Part shown: piece after piece, positions 44,311 through 51,866 of the stretch
Numbering within the stretch: the stretch's first letter is position 1
Layout: each line of letters opens with the position of its first letter
Source of the DNA: Chalciporus piperatus
Lineage: Eukaryota; Basidiomycota; Agaricomycetes; Boletales; Boletaceae
Length of the DNA stretch: 51,866 nt
Reading direction: 5' to 3'
Assembly: GCA_038093975.1 (NCBI GenBank)
Contig: JBBPTG010000172.1
Coordinates: 1 to 51,866 of the forward strand
Translations under genes and position numbers: made by a program
The notes under the pieces: generated by a model
The model's database searches: none
The model's input: only the letters and a program-made list of their open reading frames with translations
What the model was told of the DNA's origin: nothing

Positions 44311-44385
44311 GGATATACCATAGTCTCCCCTAGACAAATCAAAGCAGGATGAAGACAGTCGTTCACCCTCCACTATGGATATACC
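44311..44385 (+). mobile_element. 57-bp insertion with 9-bp target duplication (small dispersed element, copy 4)
   Basis: GGATATACC occurs at 44311-44319 and again at 44377-44385. Between them is a 57-bp insert that begins ATAGTCTCCCC and ends CCTCCACTAT, with ATAGT/ACTAT inverted ends. The matching sites downstream of F-box C (TATATACCGCACT near 46470) and F-box A (GTGCGGTACC near 26226) have only one copy of the target and no insert. Three more copies of the insert occur in the window. Confidence 0.8.
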
Positions 44386-44388
44386 GCA

Positions 44389-46180
44389 CTATCCGCCAGC
44401 AACGTCCGGCATACTAACCAGCTTGTCTCCCACAAGTCTCTCCCTGGTATCATGCAGCTGTAGCAGTTTCAAGGTAGGTATAAGTGAGGCAAGTTCCTCG
44501 CTTTCCTCCCCAGATATCGCTACTCCTTTGATTTTGAGCGTCTCGAGTTGACAATTCGACCGAGATAGGAAATTCTTGAACTCCTTGTGCGCCCAATCCA
44601 ACTTCATCCCAAGGTCAAGCTCTCGCAAATTGGGCAGGGTTAACTTGTCCAGAAAATGCCCGATGTCACCACCTTCTACGCTAATCGTCAGTGAGGGAAG
44701 GTTGTGATGGGTGAGAGGAGCATGGCTAAGTTCGTCTACAAAGATAAATGAGACGTCCATGTGTTCAAGGTTTGGACAAAATTGGAGGGGCAAAAATCCA
44801 AACTTGTTGCCGTGCTTGATGGCCACAGTAACGCTCGTGAGGTCTGTCCAACCGGGTTGGAAGACGTTGAAGAGAGCATCAACGTCGAGTTCCTCCATAT
44901 CACCCTTGAAGGTTATGTTCAAGGCGCGATCCCCTGATCCGTTGAGCAAAGGTTGACAGAAGACCTCATTGTACTCGTAAAGGCGGAGGTGACGTAAGTT
45001 GGGGAGTGTCAGCGTGTTGAAAGGTGCACCCTCAGGCTCCACGTATATTCCACCGATATCCAGCGTACGGAGTTTTGCGTGTGTGAACGAGACAGGGCCT
45101 TCTACATTGCGAGCGAGAATTTCGGAGAAGAGGAGGTGCTCGAGGTTGGGACACATCTGGAGAAGCATCAAGAAAATGTCGTGGTCGACGACATCCTCCT
45201 CCCAGTCATCGAAGAGCACACCGAGATGTGTGAGATTGGTCCATCCTGGATTAAAAAAGGACAGAATATCCTTATAAAAAGGGGAAGAGCGGAGGACGAG
45301 TTTGTGGAGGCGAGGGTGTGGCTGGACGATCGATAGATTCCGCTCCATGGTATGCAGAGGTCCGTCGAGGTAGAGGCTTTCAAGATCAGGAACATTCCCA
45401 AGCAACAGATACAGATCATCCATCGAGTGAAATACGACGTCAAGATCCGTGCAGCGCTTGGTGTAACGGCCCGAGAACACGACGGCCTTCTTTTCCCACC
45501 GTCGATCTTGCCAAGGCAATTCAGCGACTAGGTCGATTTTGAGCAAAAGCGGACAACCACTTGAATTCCCGAGCCAACGCCGATAAATGCTAAGCTGTTG
45601 CTCCGGCTTCCCCCTGGTGTCGTTGATAGCCAATGAACACCACAATCTCGGGGTACCAAGAGCAACTCCTCGCCAAACCCTGCATATCTGTGTTAGCAGC
45701 AACGGTGCCGCTCGTGCATCTGGCGTGAGATACTGCTCATCGGGCAGACATTGGATGAAGATCTCGTTGAGTATATCCGAGGGGAGGCGACGGATGCACG
45801 ACACGAAGCCCTCATGAGTTTTCATGGAACACGCCATCCGGACACGTTCCTCGTGCAGTTGTGGGACAAGGGAGTTCATTCGCTCTAGGATGGTGTCAAG
45901 ATTGGCGAGTTGCTCCCGCTGCCGGGACACGATGTCGCGAATGGCAGGGACATCCGAGCCCGACGCGACGTAGTTTGAGGTAGAATACTTGGTGTATGGA
46001 GTCACGGCGATGGATGAAAACTATGCTTTACCATTAGCCTTGCTGTCAGAGCGTGAGTTAGGTGAAATCCTACAATCGTCTGAGGATCAAAGGCCGACAG
46101 CTAGAGTAGGATTTAAGTGAACTCTCCCCCAGTTGGTCAACGTGGATACGCACTGTTCGAAGTAGCTCTTCAACAGACAT
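44389..46180 (-). CDS. F-box protein B
   Basis: Exon 1 is 46154-46180 (MSVEELLRT), exon 2 is 44389-46020; 552 residues. The order is coiled coil (QREQLANLDTILERMNSLVP), F-box (RRLPSDILNEIFIQCLPDEQ to RVWRGVALGTPRLW), then LRR-like blocks (PNLRHLRLYEYNE, PDLESLYLDG, PNLRELDLGM). It has a slightly longer coiled coil than genes A and C. It is in tandem with gene C, which lies directly upstream on the same strand. A likely SCF substrate receptor with unknown target. The frame is intact. The insertion at 44311-44385 lies just below its stop codon. Confidence 0.88.
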
Positions 46181-46256
46181 TGCTACGCAGGTCTAGTACG
46201 TGGTTGTGTTTAGATGCTGGTGAACCAGAGTGGAGAGTGGACCTCCAGACTCGTAG

Positions 46257-46278
46257 GTCAATTATGTAATGAACTTGA
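46257..46278 (-). promoter_or_regulatory. Shared palindromic promoter element, F-box B
   Basis: 22 bp with core ATTATGTAAT (plus strand), 77 bp before the ATG at 46180; the same site as upstream of genes A and C. Confidence 0.65.
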
Positions 46279-46286
46279 TTAACGAT

Positions 46287-46375
46287 CTCAGTGAGACTAT
46301 ATAGGTGTACATTGAGAGCTTCCTCAGTCGCTCGCCAACATGATCTTCATAAAGTCAGGTTCACGCGTCTCGAGG
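46287..46375 (+). repeat. Second dispersed repeat, copy 3 (diverged)
   Basis: It shares TATATAGGTGTACATTGAGAG, CCTCAGTCGCTCG and ACATGATCT with the copies at 18040 and 44205, in the same order. Confidence 0.6.
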
Positions 46376-46487
46376 GCGAAAATTGACTTGTGGCGCATTC
46401 CAGGTTGCAACAGGCTTACAACCTTGACATCATCCCTATTTATCTGATGCCCGTGGAATAGTTGTTGTATATACCGCACTGCTATCT

Positions 46488-48249
46488 CTAAGCAACGTCC
46501 GGCAAATTAACTAGTTCATCTGCAACAAGTCGCGTATCATGCAGCTCTAGCAGTTTCAAGGTAGGTATAAGTGAAGCGAGTTGCGTTCTTTGCTCTCCAG
46601 ACATCCCTGCTCCTTTGATCTTGAGCGTCTCGAGTTGACAATTCGAGCGAAATATGAAATCCTTGAACGTGTCGTGCACCCAATACGACTTCATCACAAG
46701 GTCAAGCTCGCGCAAGTTGGGTAGGGTTAACTCGTCCAGAAGACGCCCGATATAACCTTTGCCAAGGCTGATCGTCAGCGAGCGAAGTTTGTGATGGGTA
46801 AGGGATGCATGGGGGAGTTCGCGTGCTTGGCCAAATAAAACAACCATGTTTTCGAGGTTGGGGCAAATTTGGAGGGGCCAAAATCCAATGTCTGCGCTGG
46901 ACGGGATATCCAGAGTGATGCTTGTGAGGTCTGTCCAACCGGGTTGGAAGACGTTGAAGAGAGCATAAACATCGAATTCGTCCACATCACCATCGAATTC
47001 GTTCACATCACCCTTGGAGGTGAGGCTGAGGGCGCGATCCCCTGATCCGTTGGGAGGATGCTGACAGAAGGACTCGTTGGACTCGTAAAGGCGGAGGTGA
47101 CGTAAGTTGGGGAGGGTCAGCGTGTCGTAAAATAAGCCTTCCCCATACATTCTCGAGATCTCCAATGTATGGAGTTTTGCGTGTGTGAGCGAGACAGGGC
47201 CTGCTACTTTGCGAGCGAGAATTTCGGAGAAGAGGAGGTGTTCGAGGTTGGGACATATCTGGAGGAGCGTCAAGAAGATGTTATGGTTGATGGCATCATC
47301 CTCATCGAATAACACTCCAAGATGCGTGAGATTGGTCCATCCTGGATTAAATAAGGATAGAGTATCCTTCTCGAGAGTGGGAGAGTGGATGATAAGTTCG
47401 AGAAGGCGAGGGTGTGGCTGGACAATCGATAGGCTCCGCTCCATGGTACCCAGAGGTCCGTCGAGGTAGAGGCTTTCAAGATCAGGAACATTCCCAAGCA
47501 ACAGATACAGAGCGTCCACCGACTCAAATGCAATGTCAAGATCCGTGCAGCGCTTGGTGTAAGGGCATGAGAAAACGACGGCCGGCTTTTGCCACTGTCG
47601 ACCTCCCCAGTGAAACACGTTGGATAGGTTGATGCTGAGTGAAAGCGGACAACCACTTGAATTCCCGAGCCAATGCTGGTAGATGCTAAGCTGTTGCTCC
47701 GGCTTCCTCCTGGTATCGTTGATAGCCAATGAACACCACAATCTTGGGGTACCAAGAGCAACTCCTCGCCAACACCTGCATATCTGTGTTAGCAGCAACG
47801 GTGCCGCTCGTGCATCTGGCGTGAGGTACTGCTCATCGGGCAGACACTGGATGAAGATCTCGCTGAGTATATCCGAGGGGATGCGACGGATGCACGACAC
47901 GAAGCCCTCGTGAGTCTTCATGGAACACGCTATCCTCTCACGTTGCTCATGGAACTGTCGAAGGATAGCGTCAAGGGCGGCGAGTTGCTCCCGATGCCGG
48001 GACACGATGTCGTAAATGGCAGGGACATCCGAGCCCGATGCGACGTAGTTTGACGTAGAGTACTTGGCATACGGGGTGTCTATGAATGGAAACTGTGTTT
48101 CACCATTAGCCTTGGTGTCAGAGCGTGAATTAGATGGAATCCTACAATCGCCTCAGGATCAAAGGCCGAAAGCTAGGTAGGGAGTTTAAGTGAACTTTCC
48201 CCAGTTGGTCAACGATACTCACTGTTTGAAGTAGCTCTTCAAGAGACAT
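46488..48249 (-). CDS. F-box protein C
   Basis: Exon 1 is 48223-48249 (MSLEELLQT), exon 2 is 46488-48092; 543 residues. The build is the same as in gene B: REQLAALDAILRQFHEQRER, an F-box RRIPSDILSEIFIQCLPDEQ to RCWRGVALGTPRLW, then LRR-like blocks. It carries an in-frame 21-bp duplication at 46970-47011 that repeats seven residues (DVNEFDG / DVDEFD), absent from A and B. The cysteine in RCWRG replaces Val in the others. It lies only about 300 bp from the LTR of the neighbouring retrotransposon but is not disturbed by it. Confidence 0.88.
46970..47011 (-). repeat. 21-bp in-frame tandem duplication in F-box C
   Basis: Two 21-bp units, CATCGAATTCG(T)CCACATCAC and its near copy, lie side by side at 46970-46990 and 46991-47011, differing at one base. 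Confidence 0.85.
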
Positions 48250-48553
48250 TGCTATGCAGGTCTGGTCAAGGTCTGGTACTGGAAGTTGTGTTCAGATGGT
48301 GCCAATGGCGCTGAAGGTCAATTACGTAATGAACTTGACCCGTAGGCACCCTAGGAAGACAGTCGTTCCTACCCTTCTAAGGAGTTGTAGCTAATGTTAA
48401 GGCAGTTTTCAAGTTATTGTTCGTACAGTTTTCCACCATTTCGCTGTATCGGTATCAAGCATTAATGACCTCTCATCTCGACGCGCCTTGGCATGCTGGT
48501 AGGTGAAGCAGTGGTCGCCAGAGAAATTTGTCTGCAGACCAAAGTGCAGTCAG
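48250..48553. other. F-box C promoter region and flank of the retrotransposon
   Basis: It contains the shared promoter element (48317-48338) and a weak relic of the small dispersed element (48349-48380: CCCTAGGAAGACAGTCGTTC). The last five bases, GTCAG, would be the target duplication of the retroelement. Confidence 0.5.
48317..48338 (-). promoter_or_regulatory. Shared palindromic promoter element, F-box C
   Basis: 22 bp with the perfect palindrome ATTACGTAAT, 68 bp before the ATG at 48249. TTACGTAA is a typical bZIP-type half-site pair. Confidence 0.65.
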
Positions 48554-49021
48554 TGTTACGCTTGTGCCGGGTAGGTCAAAGCGTAGACACAAAAGCCTAG
48601 TCAAAGCAAGGGTTTCAAAGGTAGCCTAACGATGGGATGTCCACGTTAAGGCCTAGCGTCCGTTCAAGAGTGGGACGGTGACTCTCAGAGGGTTCACAGG
48701 AAGCAAGGAATGACCAAGCTAGATTGCGTAGGTCTAAGTTAAGGTTACAGGAGAAACTCGAGGGTTTATATAAGTAGAGAAACGAGTTAAGGGCAGGCAT
48801 GGAACCGGTTGGAATGTGTAAGAACAAGCTATGACGAATAGGAATGAGTCATGCTTGGTAAGAGTACGAGTCAGCGATGACGAAGTATGGAATGTGAAAG
48901 AACATCGAAGAACATCCGCTGACTAAAGCAAGCAAGAAATAAGAGGCCTAGGCAGGACTCGAACCAGCGACTAGGACTTAGTACAAGGTAATGAGAAAGG
49001 AAAGAATGAATGATCGTAACA
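48554..49021 (-). repeat. 3' LTR of the Ty3/gypsy element
   Basis: A 468-bp segment bounded by TGTTACG and CGTAACA inverted ends, placed directly behind a purine-rich tract (ACGGGGGTAA on the minus strand). It contains a TATA-like TTATATAAA on the minus strand at about 48765. The 5' LTR lies outside the window, so the borders rest on the termini and the tract only. Confidence 0.75.
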
Positions 49022-49066
49022 TTACCCCCGTATTAGAATCAAGTCATCGACGAAGATAAAAACTAG

Positions 49067-50233
49067 TCAAATGTTTAACCCGTAATGTCCAGGAGAACCG
49101 GTCATGTTTGCATATCCGACATCGTCGGTCGGATCATCTCCGTCATAGAGAGTGGCGTCGTCGTCGTCGCGTGAATAAGTCTCACCCGAGATACGGGTAT
49201 AGAGTGGAGGGGGGCGTCGAGCAGCTCGATTGGTATTCGTTGATCGGCGGGAACGGGAAGAGGGCGCAACAGGTGGCGTGGTTGTATGTCTCTGCCCACG
49301 CCTAAGTGGGCAACGACCTTGAATGTGACCGGGTGCCCAGCGGAAGCACGTGGGACACTGGTATACGGGACAGTGGATACGTATATGGCCCAGTCTGTGA
49401 CATACGAAGCAGGCGTCATGGTACTGGGGATGTGAGGTGGATAGAGGTATGGTGCCAGTCCGTTGTCGTTGCGAGGTAATATGGTTGCGTTCTGCACGAA
49501 AGAACACTGCCTCTTCTTCATCGTTCAAAGGGGAGCTAGATGCGGAAGGCGTCGACGAGGGGAGAGATGAGGTAGAAACTCCGATGACAGGGATGGGGGA
49601 TTGAGCCGCAGAGGCGGACTCTCTGAGGTAACGGTCTAGGTTGTCCAGAAACTCCGGCATCCGTAGCTCGTAGAGAGCAATGCTGAGGTTGGTAATTAAA
49701 TCACCGTGGATATTGCGGATGGAAGCAGCTTCTGAATGAGCTTGGTGAACCGTCGTCAGGGAAGGAGGAAGATTGGCGAGACGGGATGCTTGCAGGTAGG
49801 CGCGGTAAAGGGCGAAGAGGGGTGACCCCAGATCAAGGTGGGCTCCGATGGGTACCGAGAGTCGTGAGTCTAGCAAGAATTGGGACATGCGATCCATAAC
49901 GGCATTATCCATCAACTCGTCGCGAAGACGATGGGCGGTGAGTGGTAGTTCAATGGGTAGGACTCTGACCGTGGGAGTAGCGGCAATATGCGTGGGGGCG
50001 TCTAGGTCTTCCTGCAAGATCGGCCATCCAGCGGAGTTTAATGGGAGACCGGTGGTATTCCATCCAGCCTCAGCGACGGTTGGGCTAGGGGGTTCTGGAG
50101 AGGAGGGACGAGTGGGTTGAATAGGTAGAGAACGAATAGGTAAGCCAGGGGGGTAAGTAGGAGAGGAAGAAGAACGGGACAGAGAAGAGATGGAAGACAT
50201 AGTAGAGGACGAAGGGGTGGTAGGAGCGGACAT
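49067..50233 (-). CDS. Zinc-knuckle protein encoded downstream of pol
   Basis: A 388-residue frame starts four bases after the pol stop codon (TAA, GACC, ATG). Residues 1-60 are Ser/Pro/Thr-rich; 95-210 are helical. Two CCHC-like knuckles follow each other: C275, C278, H283, C288 (CFVCHRLGHIRIHC) and C293, C296, H303, C308 (CPTCFRWAPGHIQGRC, with a wider x6 spacing). The C-terminus is basic, then acidic. CCHC knuckles are typical of Gag nucleocapsid, but Gag normally precedes pol. It may be a relocated or extra nucleic-acid-binding protein, possibly translated by reinitiation after pol. Confidence 0.75.
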   Translation of the reverse strand: MSAPTTPSSSTMSSISSLSRSSSSPTYPPGLPIRSLPIQPTRPSSPEPPSPTVAEAGWNTTGLPLNSAGWPILQEDLDAPTHIAATPTVRVLPIELPLTAHRLRDELMDNAVMDRMSQFLLDSRLSVPIGAHLDLGSPLFALYRAYLQASRLANLPPSLTTVHQAHSEAASIRNIHGDLITNLSIALYELRMPEFLDNLDRYLRESASAAQSPIPVIGVSTSSLPSSTPSASSSPLNDEEEAVFFRAERNHITSQRQRTGTIPLSTSHPQYHDACFVCHRLGHIRIHCPVYQCPTCFRWAPGHIQGRCPLRRGQRHTTTPPVAPSSRSRRSTNTNRAARRPPPLYTRISGETYSRDDDDATLYDGDDPTDDVGYANMTGSPGHYGLNI

Positions 50234-50237
50234 GGTC

Positions 50238-51866
50238 TTAGCGGCGGGTTTTGCGTCTGACAGAAGATGGGGATCTTGGGGAAGAGGGGAAGGCGGACGG
50301 GTGAGCTTTTTTATAGTTTTCTAGGACTTCTGTGGCGTGGGTAAGGTCTGCTTCTTTAAGCCAGCGGTCTTCATCAGAAGAATATCCTTTCCAGCGGACT
50401 AGGTACGAGTGGCGCCCGGAAGAACCTCGGTGACGGAGAATTCTTTCAATTTCGTATTCCTCTTCGCCTTCTATTAGGTCAGGCGGTGGAGCGGGAAAGT
50501 TCGGTCCGTGGACGGGGTTTTCGCGATAGGGCGATAACAGAGAAGCATGGAACACGGGGTGAATTCTCCACGTCTGTGGGAGACGGAGTCTGTAGGATAG
50601 CGGGGATAGGACTTGGGTGATGGTAAAGGGTCCTTCCCGTTTTGGGGCGAACTTTGGGGAAGTCAGGGATCGTTTGAGGTTCCTCGCTTCCAGCCAGACT
50701 TTGTCTCCTTTGGCGAACGGTTTGAACTTCTGTCGAGTTCGTGCAGCCATCACTTGTCTGGCGAGTTCGTGTGAGGCGAGCGCTTCGTCTCTGGCAGCGG
50801 TGAGAGAGTGGAGACGAAGTTCGACAGCGGGTAATGCGGAATCGGCGATCACCGCAGGAAGAGGACGGGGTTCATATCCCATCATGAGGTAGAACGGGGA
50901 TTTGCCGGTGACAGAGTGGGGCCGATGATTGTGTGCAAATTCTGCGTGGGAAATGGAATCAGCCCAGGATATGGGGTTATCTCCGCAATAGATTCGAAGG
51001 TAAGTCTCAACTTCCTGGTTGACGCGTTCAGTTTCTCCATCAGACTGGGGATGATAGGCGGTGGAAAGGGAAAGGTCATATCCGAGGATTCGTCCTAGTT
51101 CACGAGCGAATTCGGATGCGAATTGTGGTCCTCTGTCACTGATGATTTTGTCGTAAAGACCGAATCTTAAGTAGACTTTGTGGAAAAAGAGGGAAGCGAT
51201 CCCTTCGGCCGTGACGGTTTTCTTGGTAGGGCAAAGAATTACCCCCTTTGTAAGCCCGTGGTCGACCACGACCAACAGAGAATCAAAGCCATTGGAAATG
51301 GGTAGGTCGGTGATGAGATCACAGGACACTTGTTGGAATGGTTTAGAACTCTTTGAGGGTATTGGCATCAGAGGAGGGGTGGTTGGATGTGTGTTTGCCT
51401 TATTCTGTTGGCAAGTTGCGCATCCTTCTACGTATTTGCGAACGAATTGGGCAAGTCCGGGCCACCAAAACTCAGCGGCGACTAATTGCCGAGTCTTGAG
51501 ATAGCCAGGGTGGCCGGCGGTGGGATGATCATGGCATCGTTGGACTACGGTGCGACGTAGGTCTTCATCCGGTGGGATGTAGACACGACCTTGATAGGTC
51601 AGGACGCCGTTAGTCATCTGCCAATCTGCCAGTCTAGAGCGGAAAGGTGCAGGGATGTCACCGTCAATGGCCTGCAACGCCGTGAGGAGAAACGGGTCGT
51701 CCTTGGAAAGATTGGAGATGTGATTGTTCATCGCAGAGTCAATGACACGGACGAATAGCGAGGGTGGTAGCAGAGTGGTACCCGCATTGTCATCGGCGTC
51801 AGTGGGGAAGTGATCCGCACGCCTAGATAAGGCATCAGGACCGGCGAGGGACGAGCCAGGGACGTG
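50238..51866 (-). CDS. Retrotransposon pol: RNase H end, integrase, chromodomain (partial)
   Basis: The frame runs off the window at 51866; 542 codons are visible. It begins with the end of RNase H (GPDALSRRADHFP). The integrase has an HHCC zinc-binding site (HDHPTAGHPG .. CATCQQNK) and the DDE triad in SCDLITDLP, ISDRGPQF and QSDGETERVNQEVE. A GPFTITQVLSPLSYRL segment leads to a C-terminal chromodomain, YEIERILRHRG..YLVRWKGYSSDEDRWL, which steers integration to marked chromatin in chromoviruses. The last residues are Ser/Pro/Arg-rich. No stop or frameshift is seen. Confidence 0.95.
   Translation of the reverse strand, partial: HVPGSSLAGPDALSRRADHFPTDADDNAGTTLLPPSLFVRVIDSAMNNHISNLSKDDPFLLTALQAIDGDIPAPFRSRLADWQMTNGVLTYQGRVYIPPDEDLRRTVVQRCHDHPTAGHPGYLKTRQLVAAEFWWPGLAQFVRKYVEGCATCQQNKANTHPTTPPLMPIPSKSSKPFQQVSCDLITDLPISNGFDSLLVVVDHGLTKGVILCPTKKTVTAEGIASLFFHKVYLRFGLYDKIISDRGPQFASEFARELGRILGYDLSLSTAYHPQSDGETERVNQEVETYLRIYCGDNPISWADSISHAEFAHNHRPHSVTGKSPFYLMMGYEPRPLPAVIADSALPAVELRLHSLTAARDEALASHELARQVMAARTRQKFKPFAKGDKVWLEARNLKRSLTSPKFAPKREGPFTITQVLSPLSYRLRLPQTWRIHPVFHASLLSPYRENPVHGPNFPAPPPDLIEGEEEYEIERILRHRGSSGRHSYLVRWKGYSSDEDRWLKEADLTHATEVLENYKKAHPSAFPSSPRSPSSVRRKTRR

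Larger units (their letters stand above)
46181..46487. other. Spacer between F-box genes B and C
   Basis: It contains the B promoter element (46257-46278) and a diverged copy of the second dispersed repeat (46287-46375). No gene. Confidence 0.5.
48554..51866 (-). mobile_element. Ty3/gypsy retrotransposon with chromodomain, 3' part
   Basis: In transcript order: end of RNase H, integrase and chromodomain (pol), then a separate zinc-knuckle frame, a polypurine tract and the LTR. Gag, protease, reverse transcriptase and the 5' LTR would lie beyond the window end. All visible frames are open, so the insertion may be young. Confidence 0.9.

Noticed and set aside
48615..48827. Minus-strand frame of 70 codons
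   Set aside because: It lies entirely inside the LTR and has no domain.

Overview
The window looks like nuclear DNA of a mushroom-forming basidiomycete (Agaricomycetes). The genes are compact and rich in short introns of about 45-80 nt. There is a NACHT-WD40 (NLR-like) protein, several divergent F-box proteins and a chromodomain Ty3/gypsy retrotransposon, next to ordinary eukaryotic housekeeping genes. All exon models below were joined by eye from open frames, GT..AG borders and codon phase; no alignment or search was run.

Layout. 1-385: 3' end of a Baeyer-Villiger-type monooxygenase. 686-3090: divergent pair of an unknown nine-exon gene (minus) and CSN5 (plus); this block has an inverted daughter copy at 15484-17820. 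5353-9845: NACHT-WD40 gene. 10471-12528: amidase. 12685-13181: minisatellite. 13940-14834: unknown acidic protein. 15484-17820: daughter block with an intact second copy of the unknown gene and a dead CSN5 5' fragment. 18575-20069: NFKBIL1-like and oxidoreductase-like (OXLD1 type) genes, head to head. 20415-24225: NF-X1-type zinc-finger gene. 24469-26189: F-box gene A. 26777-29054: secreted carboxylesterase. 29390-31883: APH-like kinase. 32737-34820: another F-box protein. 35050-35555: TFIIA small subunit. 35687-36973: three intron-containing tRNA-Leu(AAG) genes. 37129-37940: cyclophilin. 39195-40152: mitochondrial ribosomal protein mL44. 41199-41681: degenerate FHA gene. 44389-48249: tandem F-box genes B and C. 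48554-51866: 3' part of a Ty3/gypsy element with its LTR.

Working links. CSN5 removes NEDD8 from cullins, and F-box proteins are substrate receptors of cullin-RING ligases, so five genes belong to one pathway; whether that proximity means anything is unproven. The three related F-box genes (A, B, C) share a first intron after codon 9 and a near-identical 22-bp palindromic promoter element, so they are probably co-regulated.

The most unusual signal is a tiny dispersed element of about 57 bp. One copy below F-box B sits between perfect 9-bp direct repeats, and the matching positions below paralogues A and C are empty. Two more copies, in the same orientation, bracket the daughter block of the inverted duplication. 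I did not recognise this element as a known family.
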